Below are positions 8,280 to 16,152 of a DNA stretch of 52,090 nt, in pieces. The first letter of the stretch is position 1. Each line of letters opens with the position of its first letter. A model generated the notes under the pieces. It was not told the origin of the DNA and did no database searches. It was given only the letters and a program-made list of their open reading frames with translations. Source of the stretch: Albibeggiatoa sp964388965 (lineage in GTDB: Bacteria; Pseudomonadota; Gammaproteobacteria; Beggiatoales; Beggiatoaceae); the NCBI GenBank assembly GCA_964388965.1, contig CAYMCP010000011.1, forward strand, positions 1-52,090, in the 5' to 3' direction. The translations under genes and the position numbers were made by a program.

Positions 8280-8771
8280 TTATTCCAAAAAATCTTCAAA
8301 AAACCATGCGGCTAGGGCGTATCTTCCATTTAATCCTGATTTACGATAGATAGAACTGGCTTGTTGTCTAACTGTTTTCTCTTTAGTGGCTCGTAATAGA
8401 GCAATTTCTTCAAAACTTAATCCTTTTAATAACAACATTGCAACCTCTTTTTCGCTGCCAGTTAAATCCCACTGCATAAATTGTTCTTGAATAACTTTTG
8501 CGTATTGACGGCTAGCTTGTTTTACTTTTTCATGTACTTCATCTAAATGGACACGAGTTGTCGTTAATTGTTGCCTTAATTGTTCAATTTGCCGTTGCCG
8601 TTGCCATACTTCCAGTAATAAAAAAATGATTCCACTAATCGAAATTAAAATAACCCCCAGTTCTAGGCTGAGGTGAAATAGCGTATGTTCATAATCACGA
8701 AGGTCTTCGTAAAATTCATATATATTTAATGATATAATTATTATTAATAGAATGATAAATTTTTCTTTCAT
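8280..8771 (-). CDS. Membrane-anchored LuxR/GerE-type HTH regulator
   Basis: Protein of 163 residues. Two hydrophobic helices at about 5-20 and 35-56, then a Gln/Arg-rich coiled coil at about 57-100, then a compact LuxR-type helix-turn-helix at about 103-160 (LTGSEKEVAMLLLKGLSFEE, followed by a TKEKTVRQQASSIYRKSG recognition region). There is no receiver or ligand-binding domain, so the signal would have to be sensed in or across the membrane or through partner proteins. It lies 95 bases downstream of the TonB-dependent receptor gene on the same strand and may regulate it, which is inference from position. Confidence 0.8.
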   Translation of the reverse strand: MKEKFIILLIIIISLNIYEFYEDLRDYEHTLFHLSLELGVILISISGIIFLLLEVWQRQRQIEQLRQQLTTTRVHLDEVHEKVKQASRQYAKVIQEQFMQWDLTGSEKEVAMLLLKGLSFEEIALLRATKEKTVRQQASSIYRKSGLNGRYALAAWFFEDFLE

Positions 8772-8866
8772 GATTCACCTAACCTAAAATTGAATGTTGC
8801 TATTATTTTTCAATAAAAACAAAATATTAGATTTTATGATTACATAAGATTTTAGCTGTTAATTAC

Positions 8867-10954
8867 TCAATATCTATAACCAATATTAAAAATAAAAGTG
8901 CGTTCTTCTCCGAGTAATCCTTTATCAGCCCAAGTATTTTCTAGAGTGGTTGGGTAACGAATTTCTTTATCTAAAAAGTTATAAATTCTTAAATTTGCAA
9001 ATGTTCCAGGGGTTATCCAATTTTCCCAATAAATATTTGCCCCAAAAACCCAATATTGATCACTATTACTACCAATTCTGCTACCACTATCTTCTTGTTT
9101 ACTAAAATAACTTTGCATTGATGAAATATAATAACCAGTCAAAGATAAACGTAGATCAGAGGTAGGAAGATAAGCAAACTTTATCTGTCCTAACCAATTT
9201 GGAGAGTAAGCAACCGCTATTTCAGAGTTGTTAATATCTTCGGTAGTTTGATAAGTGCCACTTAGCTCAAATTGAAAATTTCTGCTTGGTTGCGCTTGTA
9301 GAGATAATTCAACTCCGTGGGTTTGCCAATGACCACCATTAGCTAGCTTACTGTAAAATCTATTGTCATTGTCAAAAATGCTTCTGCGAATTAGTAGTTT
9401 TTTTAATTTATTTTGGAATATATTTACGCTTAATAAACTATTTTTTGATAAATAGCTCAAATAATTAATTTCAAATGTTTGAATTTCTTCTGGTTTTAGG
9501 GTAATCCTACTGCCATCCCCTGCCATTTGTTGAGAAAAAGAAGGCGTATTTTCAGCTTCTCCGTATAAAAATTTAAAAATATGCGTGGAATTAGGTGTAT
9601 AAATTGCCGCCAGACGCGGAATTATCTGTAAAGAACTCCCTTTGAGAGTGTAAGTTGTACTGATATTTTCCACCGTATGTATAGCATCATAATCTGGTGT
9701 TTCTTGTAAACGAATGCCGCCTACCCATTTCCATTTTTCGTTGATATGATAATTTGCTTGCAGAAATCCTCCCCAATTGTCTAATGACTCTCCCGAAGCG
9801 AGTTGTTTTACTTGTATACCATTCATTAAAAACGGAATAAGAACACTGTTATACAATTTGGTCGTGCGACGGTAATGTAGACCACTGGTAATTTTTAATT
9901 TATTACTTAATTTCCAATGACTATTTAATTCTCCAAAGTAAGCACTGGAATATTGATCGATAGTTCCTTGATCGGTTAGATTAAAAACACTTAAATCGAG
10001 AAAGGTTTCCGCTTCAATACTAGAATAACCCAGTTTTGCATCAAGCGTAAAATTATCAGTTAATGATTTTTGATAACCAAATTGTAAAGTAGTCGTTTCT
10101 GTATCGCCAAAATGACCTGCTTCTAATGCAGGCGCAATTAAGAATCGCCCTTTATTGCCTTTAACATAATTCGCTTCTAAGGAAAAATTTCGGTAATTTG
10201 CGGATAAATTTAGCTTTTTTTGTTTATTTTCTAATACGCCATTAGTTGTTTTTTGTGCCATTTCAGGAGTAAGCGGATGGGAGGTCATTTCACTGTAGGG
10301 GTAATCAAAGCCTGCCGTTTGATAGGTGGAGAGATTGAGGACAAATTTTCCTTGCTCGTATTGTTGTTGTAGTCTTGCGAAAGCTTTACGCGTTTCGGCA
10401 CTGCCGCCGCCCACTGATAAGTGGTAGTTATTGCTTCTTTCGTTAATGTCGTTGGTGATGATGTTAATGACACCAAAAAACGCGCCATTGCCGTAAACAA
10501 CAGACATCGGACCACGAACAACCTCAATTCGATCAATAGCTTCTATTGCAGGGAGAGATTCAACCGCATAATTAGCGTCATAATCAGAAAATTGCGAAAC
10601 ACCATTAACTAAAATAATGATATTTCTGTTTTGTTGCCCCCCTCCAAATCCGCGTATACCAAAATTAGAGCCTCGCCCGTCGTAGGTATTGATTTTGTAC
10701 ATGCCTGAAACATGTTCAAGTAATTCTTCTACTTGGCTATAACCATAAGTTTTGATGTCTTGTCGTGTGATTAGAACAACACTGGCGGGAATTTCTTCGA
10801 TTTTTTCAGCAGTTTTACTAGCTGTCTCAATTTCTAAATTCATTAAATCACGAAGAGACATTTTTAGTAATTGCTGAATTTCCTGATATTCACTCCCCGA
10901 TGAAAAAGAAGGGATCGTTAATAATATTAGGGGAATCAATACTAATTTTTTCAT
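8867..10954 (-). CDS. TonB-dependent outer-membrane receptor
   Basis: Protein of 695 residues with a Sec signal peptide (MKKLVLIPLILLTIPSFSSG). A plug domain follows (IPASVVLITRQDIKTYGYS, GIRGFGG, VEVVRGPMSVVYGNGAFFGVINIIT) and then a long beta-barrel rich in alternating aromatic residues, ending in GYRY as outer-membrane barrels do with a terminal aromatic. Such receptors import siderophores, cobalamin or other scarce compounds using TonB energy; the substrate cannot be told from sequence by eye. The ribosome-binding site is poor: the ATG at 10954 follows an A-rich run. Upstream lies the end of dsrP in the same direction, 165 bases away. Confidence 0.9.
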   Translation of the reverse strand: MKKLVLIPLILLTIPSFSSGSEYQEIQQLLKMSLRDLMNLEIETASKTAEKIEEIPASVVLITRQDIKTYGYSQVEELLEHVSGMYKINTYDGRGSNFGIRGFGGGQQNRNIIILVNGVSQFSDYDANYAVESLPAIEAIDRIEVVRGPMSVVYGNGAFFGVINIITNDINERSNNYHLSVGGGSAETRKAFARLQQQYEQGKFVLNLSTYQTAGFDYPYSEMTSHPLTPEMAQKTTNGVLENKQKKLNLSANYRNFSLEANYVKGNKGRFLIAPALEAGHFGDTETTTLQFGYQKSLTDNFTLDAKLGYSSIEAETFLDLSVFNLTDQGTIDQYSSAYFGELNSHWKLSNKLKITSGLHYRRTTKLYNSVLIPFLMNGIQVKQLASGESLDNWGGFLQANYHINEKWKWVGGIRLQETPDYDAIHTVENISTTYTLKGSSLQIIPRLAAIYTPNSTHIFKFLYGEAENTPSFSQQMAGDGSRITLKPEEIQTFEINYLSYLSKNSLLSVNIFQNKLKKLLIRRSIFDNDNRFYSKLANGGHWQTHGVELSLQAQPSRNFQFELSGTYQTTEDINNSEIAVAYSPNWLGQIKFAYLPTSDLRLSLTGYYISSMQSYFSKQEDSGSRIGSNSDQYWVFGANIYWENWITPGTFANLRIYNFLDKEIRYPTTLENTWADKGLLGEERTFIFNIGYRY

Positions 10955-11005
10955 TTCATTTTCTTAAAAAACGAAGTTGGGAGTAGTATATCATCAAGTC
11001 ACAAT

Positions 11006-11040
11006 GGCGTGCTAGGAATAGGTCTACCGAAGGCGTGCTA
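11006..11040. repeat. Short direct repeat upstream of the TonB receptor gene
   Basis: GGCGTGCTA occurs at 11006-11014 and again at 11032-11040 with a 26-base period, in the 165-base space between dsrP and the receptor gene. It could be a regulator-binding pair or a remnant of a mobile element end; nothing distinguishes the two. Confidence 0.35.
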
Positions 11041-11119
11041 TCTCCCACAAGCTTATCAACTTCAAAGTAGGAGATTCTACACGATAAATAATTAAAGAAA
11101 AATGATTTATTTTATATTA

Positions 11120-12349
11120 TTAATCAATTTCTTCAGGAGTTAAATGAATTGCTGATAAACTACTTGGTACAAATAGGAATGGTAATATACGCATTCCAAG
11201 CACTGTTAGTAGTAACGCAAATCCAATCCCACCAATGCCTAACATAAACTCCCAAACACTTGGTACATAGGGGTGGTGAGCACGGTCGTCAAAGAAACCT
11301 GATGATAATACTTCCATACCCGGAAAAATTTCTAGTGGAAAGGCTTGACCACCAATGATGATGGTGTAAAGCAATGAAAATCCACCAATGACGACAAATG
11401 ATGCGGCAGTAATAATGCCATTGCGTGTTTTACCAAGAATTGGATGGTATAAAATTGCTAATGGGATGATTGTGCCCACAGCAAGGTATCCTAACCAAAA
11501 TAGGTAGGTATAAACGCTGCCACTAACTAAAATAAAGTAGACTAAGTCTTGTTGTTTAGTCACGTATAAGTTGGTGAGGTAATATACTGTTACGAGGTAA
11601 AACACCGCAATTAGGAATAAGCTTAATAAACTTTTAGGACGTTCTAGGAAAGCAATGCCCATTGCACGGTTGCCCCATATACAGCTTGCAATTAATACTA
11701 ATAAAAATACTGCCATGCCCAAAACGAGTGACATGGAGATAAATAACGGGGCTAAAATTGCGGTGTCATACGCTGAACGTGCGACTAGGAATCCAAAAAT
11801 AGAACCTGTGCCTGTGGTTAAAATAAAACGTCCAACGAAGGCAACTAAGCCCATCGGGCGATAGAATTGTTGTAAACTTCTGTCCATCATGACCCATAAG
11901 TACACACCAACCACGCCAATAAAACCGTTGTATAAAAATACATTCCAAGTAAAAATCGATTTGAAATTATACGAGGTCATGGCGACAATGAGGCGGTCAG
12001 GACGACCTAAGTCTAAAACCAATACCACTAAGCCGCCGACAAGTAAGGTTATAGCCAGTAGACCAGATAAGCGCGCCAGTGGATGGTAAAACGCTTTGCG
12101 AAATACTGAGCCAATTGATGCAACGTTTAATACGCCCGATGCAGATAAAATCAGGAAAATCGCAAAGATATGTGGTAAACCCCAAACAATTTGGTTATCC
12201 ATGCCAGTGATGACGTGTCCATGGTGCTCCATTGTGTAAGCTGCAAATAATCCCATTGCCGCTAAAGCACCTAAAACTACAACTAGGGCATAGAACCCAA
12301 TACTTTTGCCTTCCAGTTCTTCAAATCGAATATTGTGTTTTGTTGCCAT
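11120..12349 (-). CDS. dsrP: DsrP, NrfD-family membrane subunit of DsrMKJOP
   Basis: Protein of 409 residues with about ten hydrophobic helices and no cofactor-binding cysteine motifs, as expected of the NrfD/PsrC family that exchanges electrons with the quinone pool. It is the last gene of the dsr cluster, 11 bases after dsrO, and the pair DsrO-DsrP corresponds to the periplasmic ferredoxin-like plus quinone-binding half of the DsrMKJOP transmembrane complex. Identity is firm from family and context. dsrN, dsrR and dsrS, which follow dsrP in purple sulfur bacteria, are absent downstream; a TonB receptor comes next. Confidence 0.93.
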   Translation of the reverse strand: MATKHNIRFEELEGKSIGFYALVVVLGALAAMGLFAAYTMEHHGHVITGMDNQIVWGLPHIFAIFLILSASGVLNVASIGSVFRKAFYHPLARLSGLLAITLLVGGLVVLVLDLGRPDRLIVAMTSYNFKSIFTWNVFLYNGFIGVVGVYLWVMMDRSLQQFYRPMGLVAFVGRFILTTGTGSIFGFLVARSAYDTAILAPLFISMSLVLGMAVFLLVLIASCIWGNRAMGIAFLERPKSLLSLFLIAVFYLVTVYYLTNLYVTKQQDLVYFILVSGSVYTYLFWLGYLAVGTIIPLAILYHPILGKTRNGIITAASFVVIGGFSLLYTIIIGGQAFPLEIFPGMEVLSSGFFDDRAHHPYVPSVWEFMLGIGGIGFALLLTVLGMRILPFLFVPSSLSAIHLTPEEID

Positions 12350-12360
12350 GATTTATCCCC

Positions 12361-13095
12361 TTATACGCCTTGATAACGTACACCCGGATTCAGCTTTAAG
12401 CCTTCACGTAGTGCAATACTTTGTTCTGTCGCTAATTTTTGTGTAATTTCACTATTTGGATCATTCAAGTCACCAAATACGATTGCACCATTTTTACAAG
12501 CTGTAACGCACGCCGGAAGTTCATCTTTATCCACTTTGTGAACGCACAATGTACAAGATTCAACCGTACCTTTACCGCGTGGTGAATAGGGTTTTTGCTC
12601 AGTTAAAGTTTCGTGTACGAATGAACGCGCTTTGTAAGGACAAGCCATCATACAGTAACGACAGCCAATACAGATATGCTTGTCTACTAAAACAATCCCG
12701 TCTGCACGTTTGAATGACGCACCAGTAGGACAAACATCTTGACAAGGCGGTTTTTCGCAATGTTGACACATTATTGGTAAAGAGGTTTGTTTACCCGTTT
12801 GTTTGTGTTTAAGTTCAACTTTGCGTATCCAGTGCGATTGCGTTTCAGGGCGGTGGCTAGGCTCGATATGTAAACTATGTTCAGTATTACAGGCTTGTAC
12901 GCAGTCATCACAACCCGTTTTGCATTTATTGGTGTCAATGAGCATACCCCAACGTACTGAATTATCTACAGGTCGTTCGTCAGGTTTGGCTTGAGATACA
13001 GTATGTAAAAAAATACCCGGCGCAACGGCAACGCCTGCAACGATGGCAGTATTTTTAATAAATTCTCGGCGATTTGGGTTCGTTTCGTCAGTCAT
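12361..13095 (-). CDS. dsrO: DsrO, periplasmic iron-sulfur subunit of DsrMKJOP
   Basis: Protein of 244 residues. The N-terminus carries a twin-arginine signal (NRREFIKN, then a hydrophobic stretch), so it is exported folded with its clusters. Ferredoxin-type cysteine groups follow in order: CKTGCDDCVQAC, CQHCEKPPCQDVCP, CIGCRYCMMACP, and a final CTLCVHKV with a later CVTAC, giving room for four [4Fe-4S] clusters as in DMSO-reductase-type electron-transfer subunits. Role: pass electrons between DsrJ and DsrP. RBS GGAGAG precedes the ATG at 13095. A 298-base gap containing terminators separates it from dsrJ upstream, so it probably has its own promoter there. Confidence 0.93.
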   Translation of the reverse strand: MTDETNPNRREFIKNTAIVAGVAVAPGIFLHTVSQAKPDERPVDNSVRWGMLIDTNKCKTGCDDCVQACNTEHSLHIEPSHRPETQSHWIRKVELKHKQTGKQTSLPIMCQHCEKPPCQDVCPTGASFKRADGIVLVDKHICIGCRYCMMACPYKARSFVHETLTEQKPYSPRGKGTVESCTLCVHKVDKDELPACVTACKNGAIVFGDLNDPNSEITQKLATEQSIALREGLKLNPGVRYQGV

Positions 13096-13295
13096 TCGTT
13101 ACTCTCCATAAAAATTGTATCCTCAATGATGTCAGGGGGTGTTTTTTATTTATTTTATTTTTAAATGTAAAGGATATAAGCGAAATATCATAATAATTTA
13201 TCTAATATTCATGCTGTATAACGTAAAATATCATAAAAATTTTCAGGTATCGACATACCAATAACATTACATCAGTATCATGTCTTCGCCATAAT

Positions 13296-13324
13296 AAAAA
13301 AAGAGTGCGGAATTTACTCTGCAC
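13296..13324 (-). terminator. Second intrinsic terminator in the dsrJ-dsrO gap
   Basis: On the minus strand GTGC(A)GAG-TAAA-TTCCGCAC forms a short hairpin and is followed by CTCTTTTTTT. It is a near copy of the inner hairpin of the terminator just upstream (13330-13383), so the two look like a tandem duplication. Confidence 0.6.
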
Positions 13325-13329
13325 ATGAT

Positions 13330-13383
13330 AAAAAAAAGGAGTGCTGAATTTATTCTGCACCGGCAAAACAAGTTTTACACTCC
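13330..13383 (-). terminator. First intrinsic terminator in the dsrJ-dsrO gap
   Basis: On the minus strand, GGAGTG (13383-13378) pairs with CACTCC (13343-13338), with an internal GTGC...GCAC hairpin, and is followed directly by eight U. It begins 11 bases after the dsrJ stop. The left half is nearly identical to the hairpin after dsrA (21385-21424). Confidence 0.7.
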
Positions 13384-13393
13384 AACGTTAAAA

Positions 13394-13831
13394 TTAATGA
13401 TGCCCTTCAGGTTTTACCATAGGCATTTGATTTATATAAGCTTCTTCAGGTCGCGTCGCATGACATTGGAAACAATCTAATTTCACTGCTGCGTATTCAT
13501 GGCAACTATTACAAAAATGTTCCCGACTCTGAATGCTCGGATATTCACCTTGTTCATTTTCAGTCACATGGCAATTGATACATTGCACTAAACTATATTG
13601 CTTAGTACGCACACCTAAGTGCATGGTCTTATCACGATGATGTTTTAAATAACTGCCGTGCATACGGCGAATTACATCAACTGGTTCAACACATTGCGTT
13701 TGCTCATTAGCGGCCTGTTTCGCTTTGGGTGGACTGGGTATCCAGCTTTTACCTTCACCACTCCCAGCCACAACCACGACACTCAAAGCCAAGCCAAATA
13801 GCAAGCCTAAAGTAGTCAACCAATAACGCAT
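13394..13831 (-). CDS. dsrJ: DsrJ, triheme cytochrome c of DsrMKJOP
   Basis: Protein of 145 residues with an N-terminal hydrophobic segment (about 4-23) that acts as uncleaved signal/anchor. Three CxxCH haem sites are present: CINCH, CNSCH and CFQCH. Cys47 (in QTQCVEPV) corresponds in position to the cysteine that serves as an axial ligand of one haem in characterised DsrJ. It is the periplasmic redox subunit of the DsrMKJOP complex. Its ATG overlaps the dsrL stop (TAATG), so it is translationally coupled to dsrL. Tandem terminators lie right after it. Confidence 0.95.
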   Translation of the reverse strand: MRYWLTTLGLLFGLALSVVVVAGSGEGKSWIPSPPKAKQAANEQTQCVEPVDVIRRMHGSYLKHHRDKTMHLGVRTKQYSLVQCINCHVTENEQGEYPSIQSREHFCNSCHEYAAVKLDCFQCHATRPEEAYINQMPMVKPEGHH

Positions 13832-15813
13832 TATTCACCTAACCCCATGTTAATATAACCTGTTGGGCACACGTCAGCACAAATGTGACAACCGATACAA
13901 CGTGTATAATCCGTATAGACATAACGACCTACAGTTGAATCTTTCTTAGGTGTTTTTGCTACTGCGTCTTGTGGGCAGAAAATCACACAATTATCACACT
14001 CAAAACATAAACCACAACTCATGCAGCGTTTAGCTTCTGCAACGGCTTCGTCTGTGGTCAAGCTTTGCATCCGCTCTTCAAAGTTGCCTAATACTTTTTC
14101 TGCTTCAATATGGATTTCTTGACGCAAATTGCGAGGCACAGCATTAAAATGCCCTAAGAATAACGCATTATGTGAAATCACTTCGTGCGCTGAACGGTCT
14201 TCGTAGTTGTGTACTGCATATTTCGCATCTGATGTACCACGTAAATCGCCTTCACTCGCGTCAAATGGTTCTGGTTGCAATTCAACTTCTGATAATTTTG
14301 CTAACAAATTAAAGTGATGTACATCAACTTTAGGGCGTTTCGCTAATTCTTTATTTTCTAAATAACGTCCAATTGTATCCGCCGCAATCGCACCTTGACC
14401 AATCGCTGTAGTCAACAAGTGAGGACGAACGATGTCGCCTGCTACGAAATGACCTTGACGACCCTTTACTGCATAAAATGGATCAGCGTCAATAAAACCA
14501 CGACCGTTGTTTAACTCTTCCAAACCGTCGGTTAAATCGCCAAATTGACCAATTGCAGAAACAATCAAATCAGTTTCAATCACATATTCAGTGCCTTCGA
14601 CAGGAACAGGGCGCATACCATCCATCGTACATTTACACATTTTAAGACCGGTTGCGCGACCGTCTGCACCTTTGATGATTTCAATCGGCATAACACTACC
14701 GTGAATATCTACCCCTTCACGTAACGCATCTTGTACTTCGTGCTCTGCTGCGGTCATATTTTCGATTGGGAATAATGAAGTTAGCGTTACTTTTGAGCCT
14801 TCGCGTGCGCCAATACCTGCCACATCATGCGCAATGTAACCTAACACCGCACCATCTGCTGCATTATCATGTGCCGTATCTTTAACTTGAGATTCATCAA
14901 TATGGTTATAACCTAAACGGCGTGCAACTGATGCTACGTCAATAGATGTATCGCCACCGCCAATTACAACAACTCTTTGTGGTACGCGATTAACACGTTT
15001 TTGGTTAAATTCGCCTAGAAAATCAACACCAGTGATACAGTTAGGCGTTTCAGCAAAACCATCAACTGGTAAACCACGACCCGCTTTACAGCCAATTGCC
15101 CATAATACCGCGTCAAATTCTTCTTCTAATTGTTTGATACTGATGTCACGACCAACACGAGTATTCATACGGGTTTCAACACCCAAGTCTAAAATGCGTT
15201 GAATTTCGCCTTGTAATACATCACGCGGTGTACGATAGCCGGGAATACCAAACATCATCATGCCACCTAATTCTGCATGGTCATCAAACACGGTGCAGGC
15301 GTGACCTTGACGACGTAGTTGATACGCAGCCGATAAACCCGCCGGACCGCCACCAATAATCGCCACTTTTTTACCTGTATCCGCACCAGCTTGCGCCAAT
15401 TTGTAACCTTTTTCTAAGGCATGATCACCTATGTATTGTTCAACTGCGTTGATACCGACATAGTCCTCCAGGACATTACGGTTACAACCCGTTTGACAGG
15501 GTGCAGGACAGACACGACCCATTACGGATGGAAAGGGATTTGCGTCTGTGGAACGTTTAAACGCATATTCTTGCCATTCCATTTCCGCAGGTGGTTTTTC
15601 CATACCACGAACTACACCTAGCCAGCCACGAATATCCTCACCCGCAGGACAGCTACCTTGACAAGGTGGTGTACGATGCACGTAAGTTGGGCATTTGTGA
15701 CTCCAGCTCGCTTGGAAAATTTTATCTTTCCAGTTGCCATCATAAGCCTTTTCATCTTCGCCATCTTGGTAGCGCCGGAAGTTTAATACTTCGTTCTGAG
15801 CTTGACTTGCCAT
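13831..15813 (-). CDS. dsrL: DsrL, iron-sulfur flavoprotein NAD(P)H:acceptor oxidoreductase
   Basis: Protein of 660 residues related to the small subunit of glutamate synthase (GltD/GltB-small). N-terminal cysteine region (CPAGEDIRGW, CPAPCQTGCNR), an FAD-binding GGGPAGLSAAY near residue 155, an NAD(P)-binding VIGGGDTSIDVA near 285, and a C-terminal ferredoxin part with CMSCGLCFECDNC and CIGCHICADVCP. DsrL is essential in sulfur-oxidising Dsr pathways and works as electron acceptor for DsrAB; its presence marks the oxidative direction. RBS AGGAGG precedes the ATG. A 339-base gap separates it from dsrK upstream, unlike the compact arrangement in purple sulfur bacteria. Confidence 0.95.
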   Translation of the reverse strand: MASQAQNEVLNFRRYQDGEDEKAYDGNWKDKIFQASWSHKCPTYVHRTPPCQGSCPAGEDIRGWLGVVRGMEKPPAEMEWQEYAFKRSTDANPFPSVMGRVCPAPCQTGCNRNVLEDYVGINAVEQYIGDHALEKGYKLAQAGADTGKKVAIIGGGPAGLSAAYQLRRQGHACTVFDDHAELGGMMMFGIPGYRTPRDVLQGEIQRILDLGVETRMNTRVGRDISIKQLEEEFDAVLWAIGCKAGRGLPVDGFAETPNCITGVDFLGEFNQKRVNRVPQRVVVIGGGDTSIDVASVARRLGYNHIDESQVKDTAHDNAADGAVLGYIAHDVAGIGAREGSKVTLTSLFPIENMTAAEHEVQDALREGVDIHGSVMPIEIIKGADGRATGLKMCKCTMDGMRPVPVEGTEYVIETDLIVSAIGQFGDLTDGLEELNNGRGFIDADPFYAVKGRQGHFVAGDIVRPHLLTTAIGQGAIAADTIGRYLENKELAKRPKVDVHHFNLLAKLSEVELQPEPFDASEGDLRGTSDAKYAVHNYEDRSAHEVISHNALFLGHFNAVPRNLRQEIHIEAEKVLGNFEERMQSLTTDEAVAEAKRCMSCGLCFECDNCVIFCPQDAVAKTPKKDSTVGRYVYTDYTRCIGCHICADVCPTGYINMGLGE

Positions 15814-16152
15814 TCTATATCCTCCTAATTTTTTAATAATCGCGTGGACTTTCCGTTGGGAATAATTAATTTTTAATACGAGTTAAAAAATTTTATAGAT
15901 TCATCCAACTTTATATTTTTAAAACTGTATCGTTTTGAATTATCTTGAAATATTTTATATTGTTCATAACAAATATGTCATTATTTGCGACAGCCATTGC
16001 ATTGACCAAAATATCTAAGTTGATGAATATAGAACCGATTTAACATCTTTAAAACTTGGGTTCTATATTTTCCTGTTTACAACCTGATTTCATAACTAGG
16101 GAGGGCTACTCGATCTCTAAAACTAGCAGCCCAGTCAAACCCTAAATATTAC
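15814..16152. other. dsrK-dsrL intergenic region
   Basis: 339 bases with no coding frame. It holds a perfect 11-base inverted repeat (16026-16069) and, closer to dsrK, an imperfect GGGCT/AGCCC inverted repeat at about 16106-16135. The part next to dsrL is AT-rich and probably includes a promoter for dsrLJ, but I cannot assign boxes with confidence. Confidence 0.6.
16026..16069. repeat. Hairpin copy of the dispersed 30-bp repeat
   Basis: AATATAGAACC at 16026-16036 and GGTTCTATATT at 16059-16069 form a perfect 11-base inverted repeat with a 22-base loop. Left arm plus loop recur at 8196-8225. The structure resembles a short palindromic repeat or MITE end, and on the plus strand it is followed by TTTTCC. 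Confidence 0.75.

Noticed and set aside
10955..11119. Cobalamin riboswitch upstream of the TonB receptor gene
   Set aside because: I looked for the conserved B12-box and found none; only a short direct repeat is visible and the interval is too short for a complete riboswitch of that class.
13296..13383. Two repeated units as the start of a CRISPR array
   Set aside because: Only two units, with no spacer of regular length, and both fold as hairpins followed by U-runs, which fits tandem terminators.
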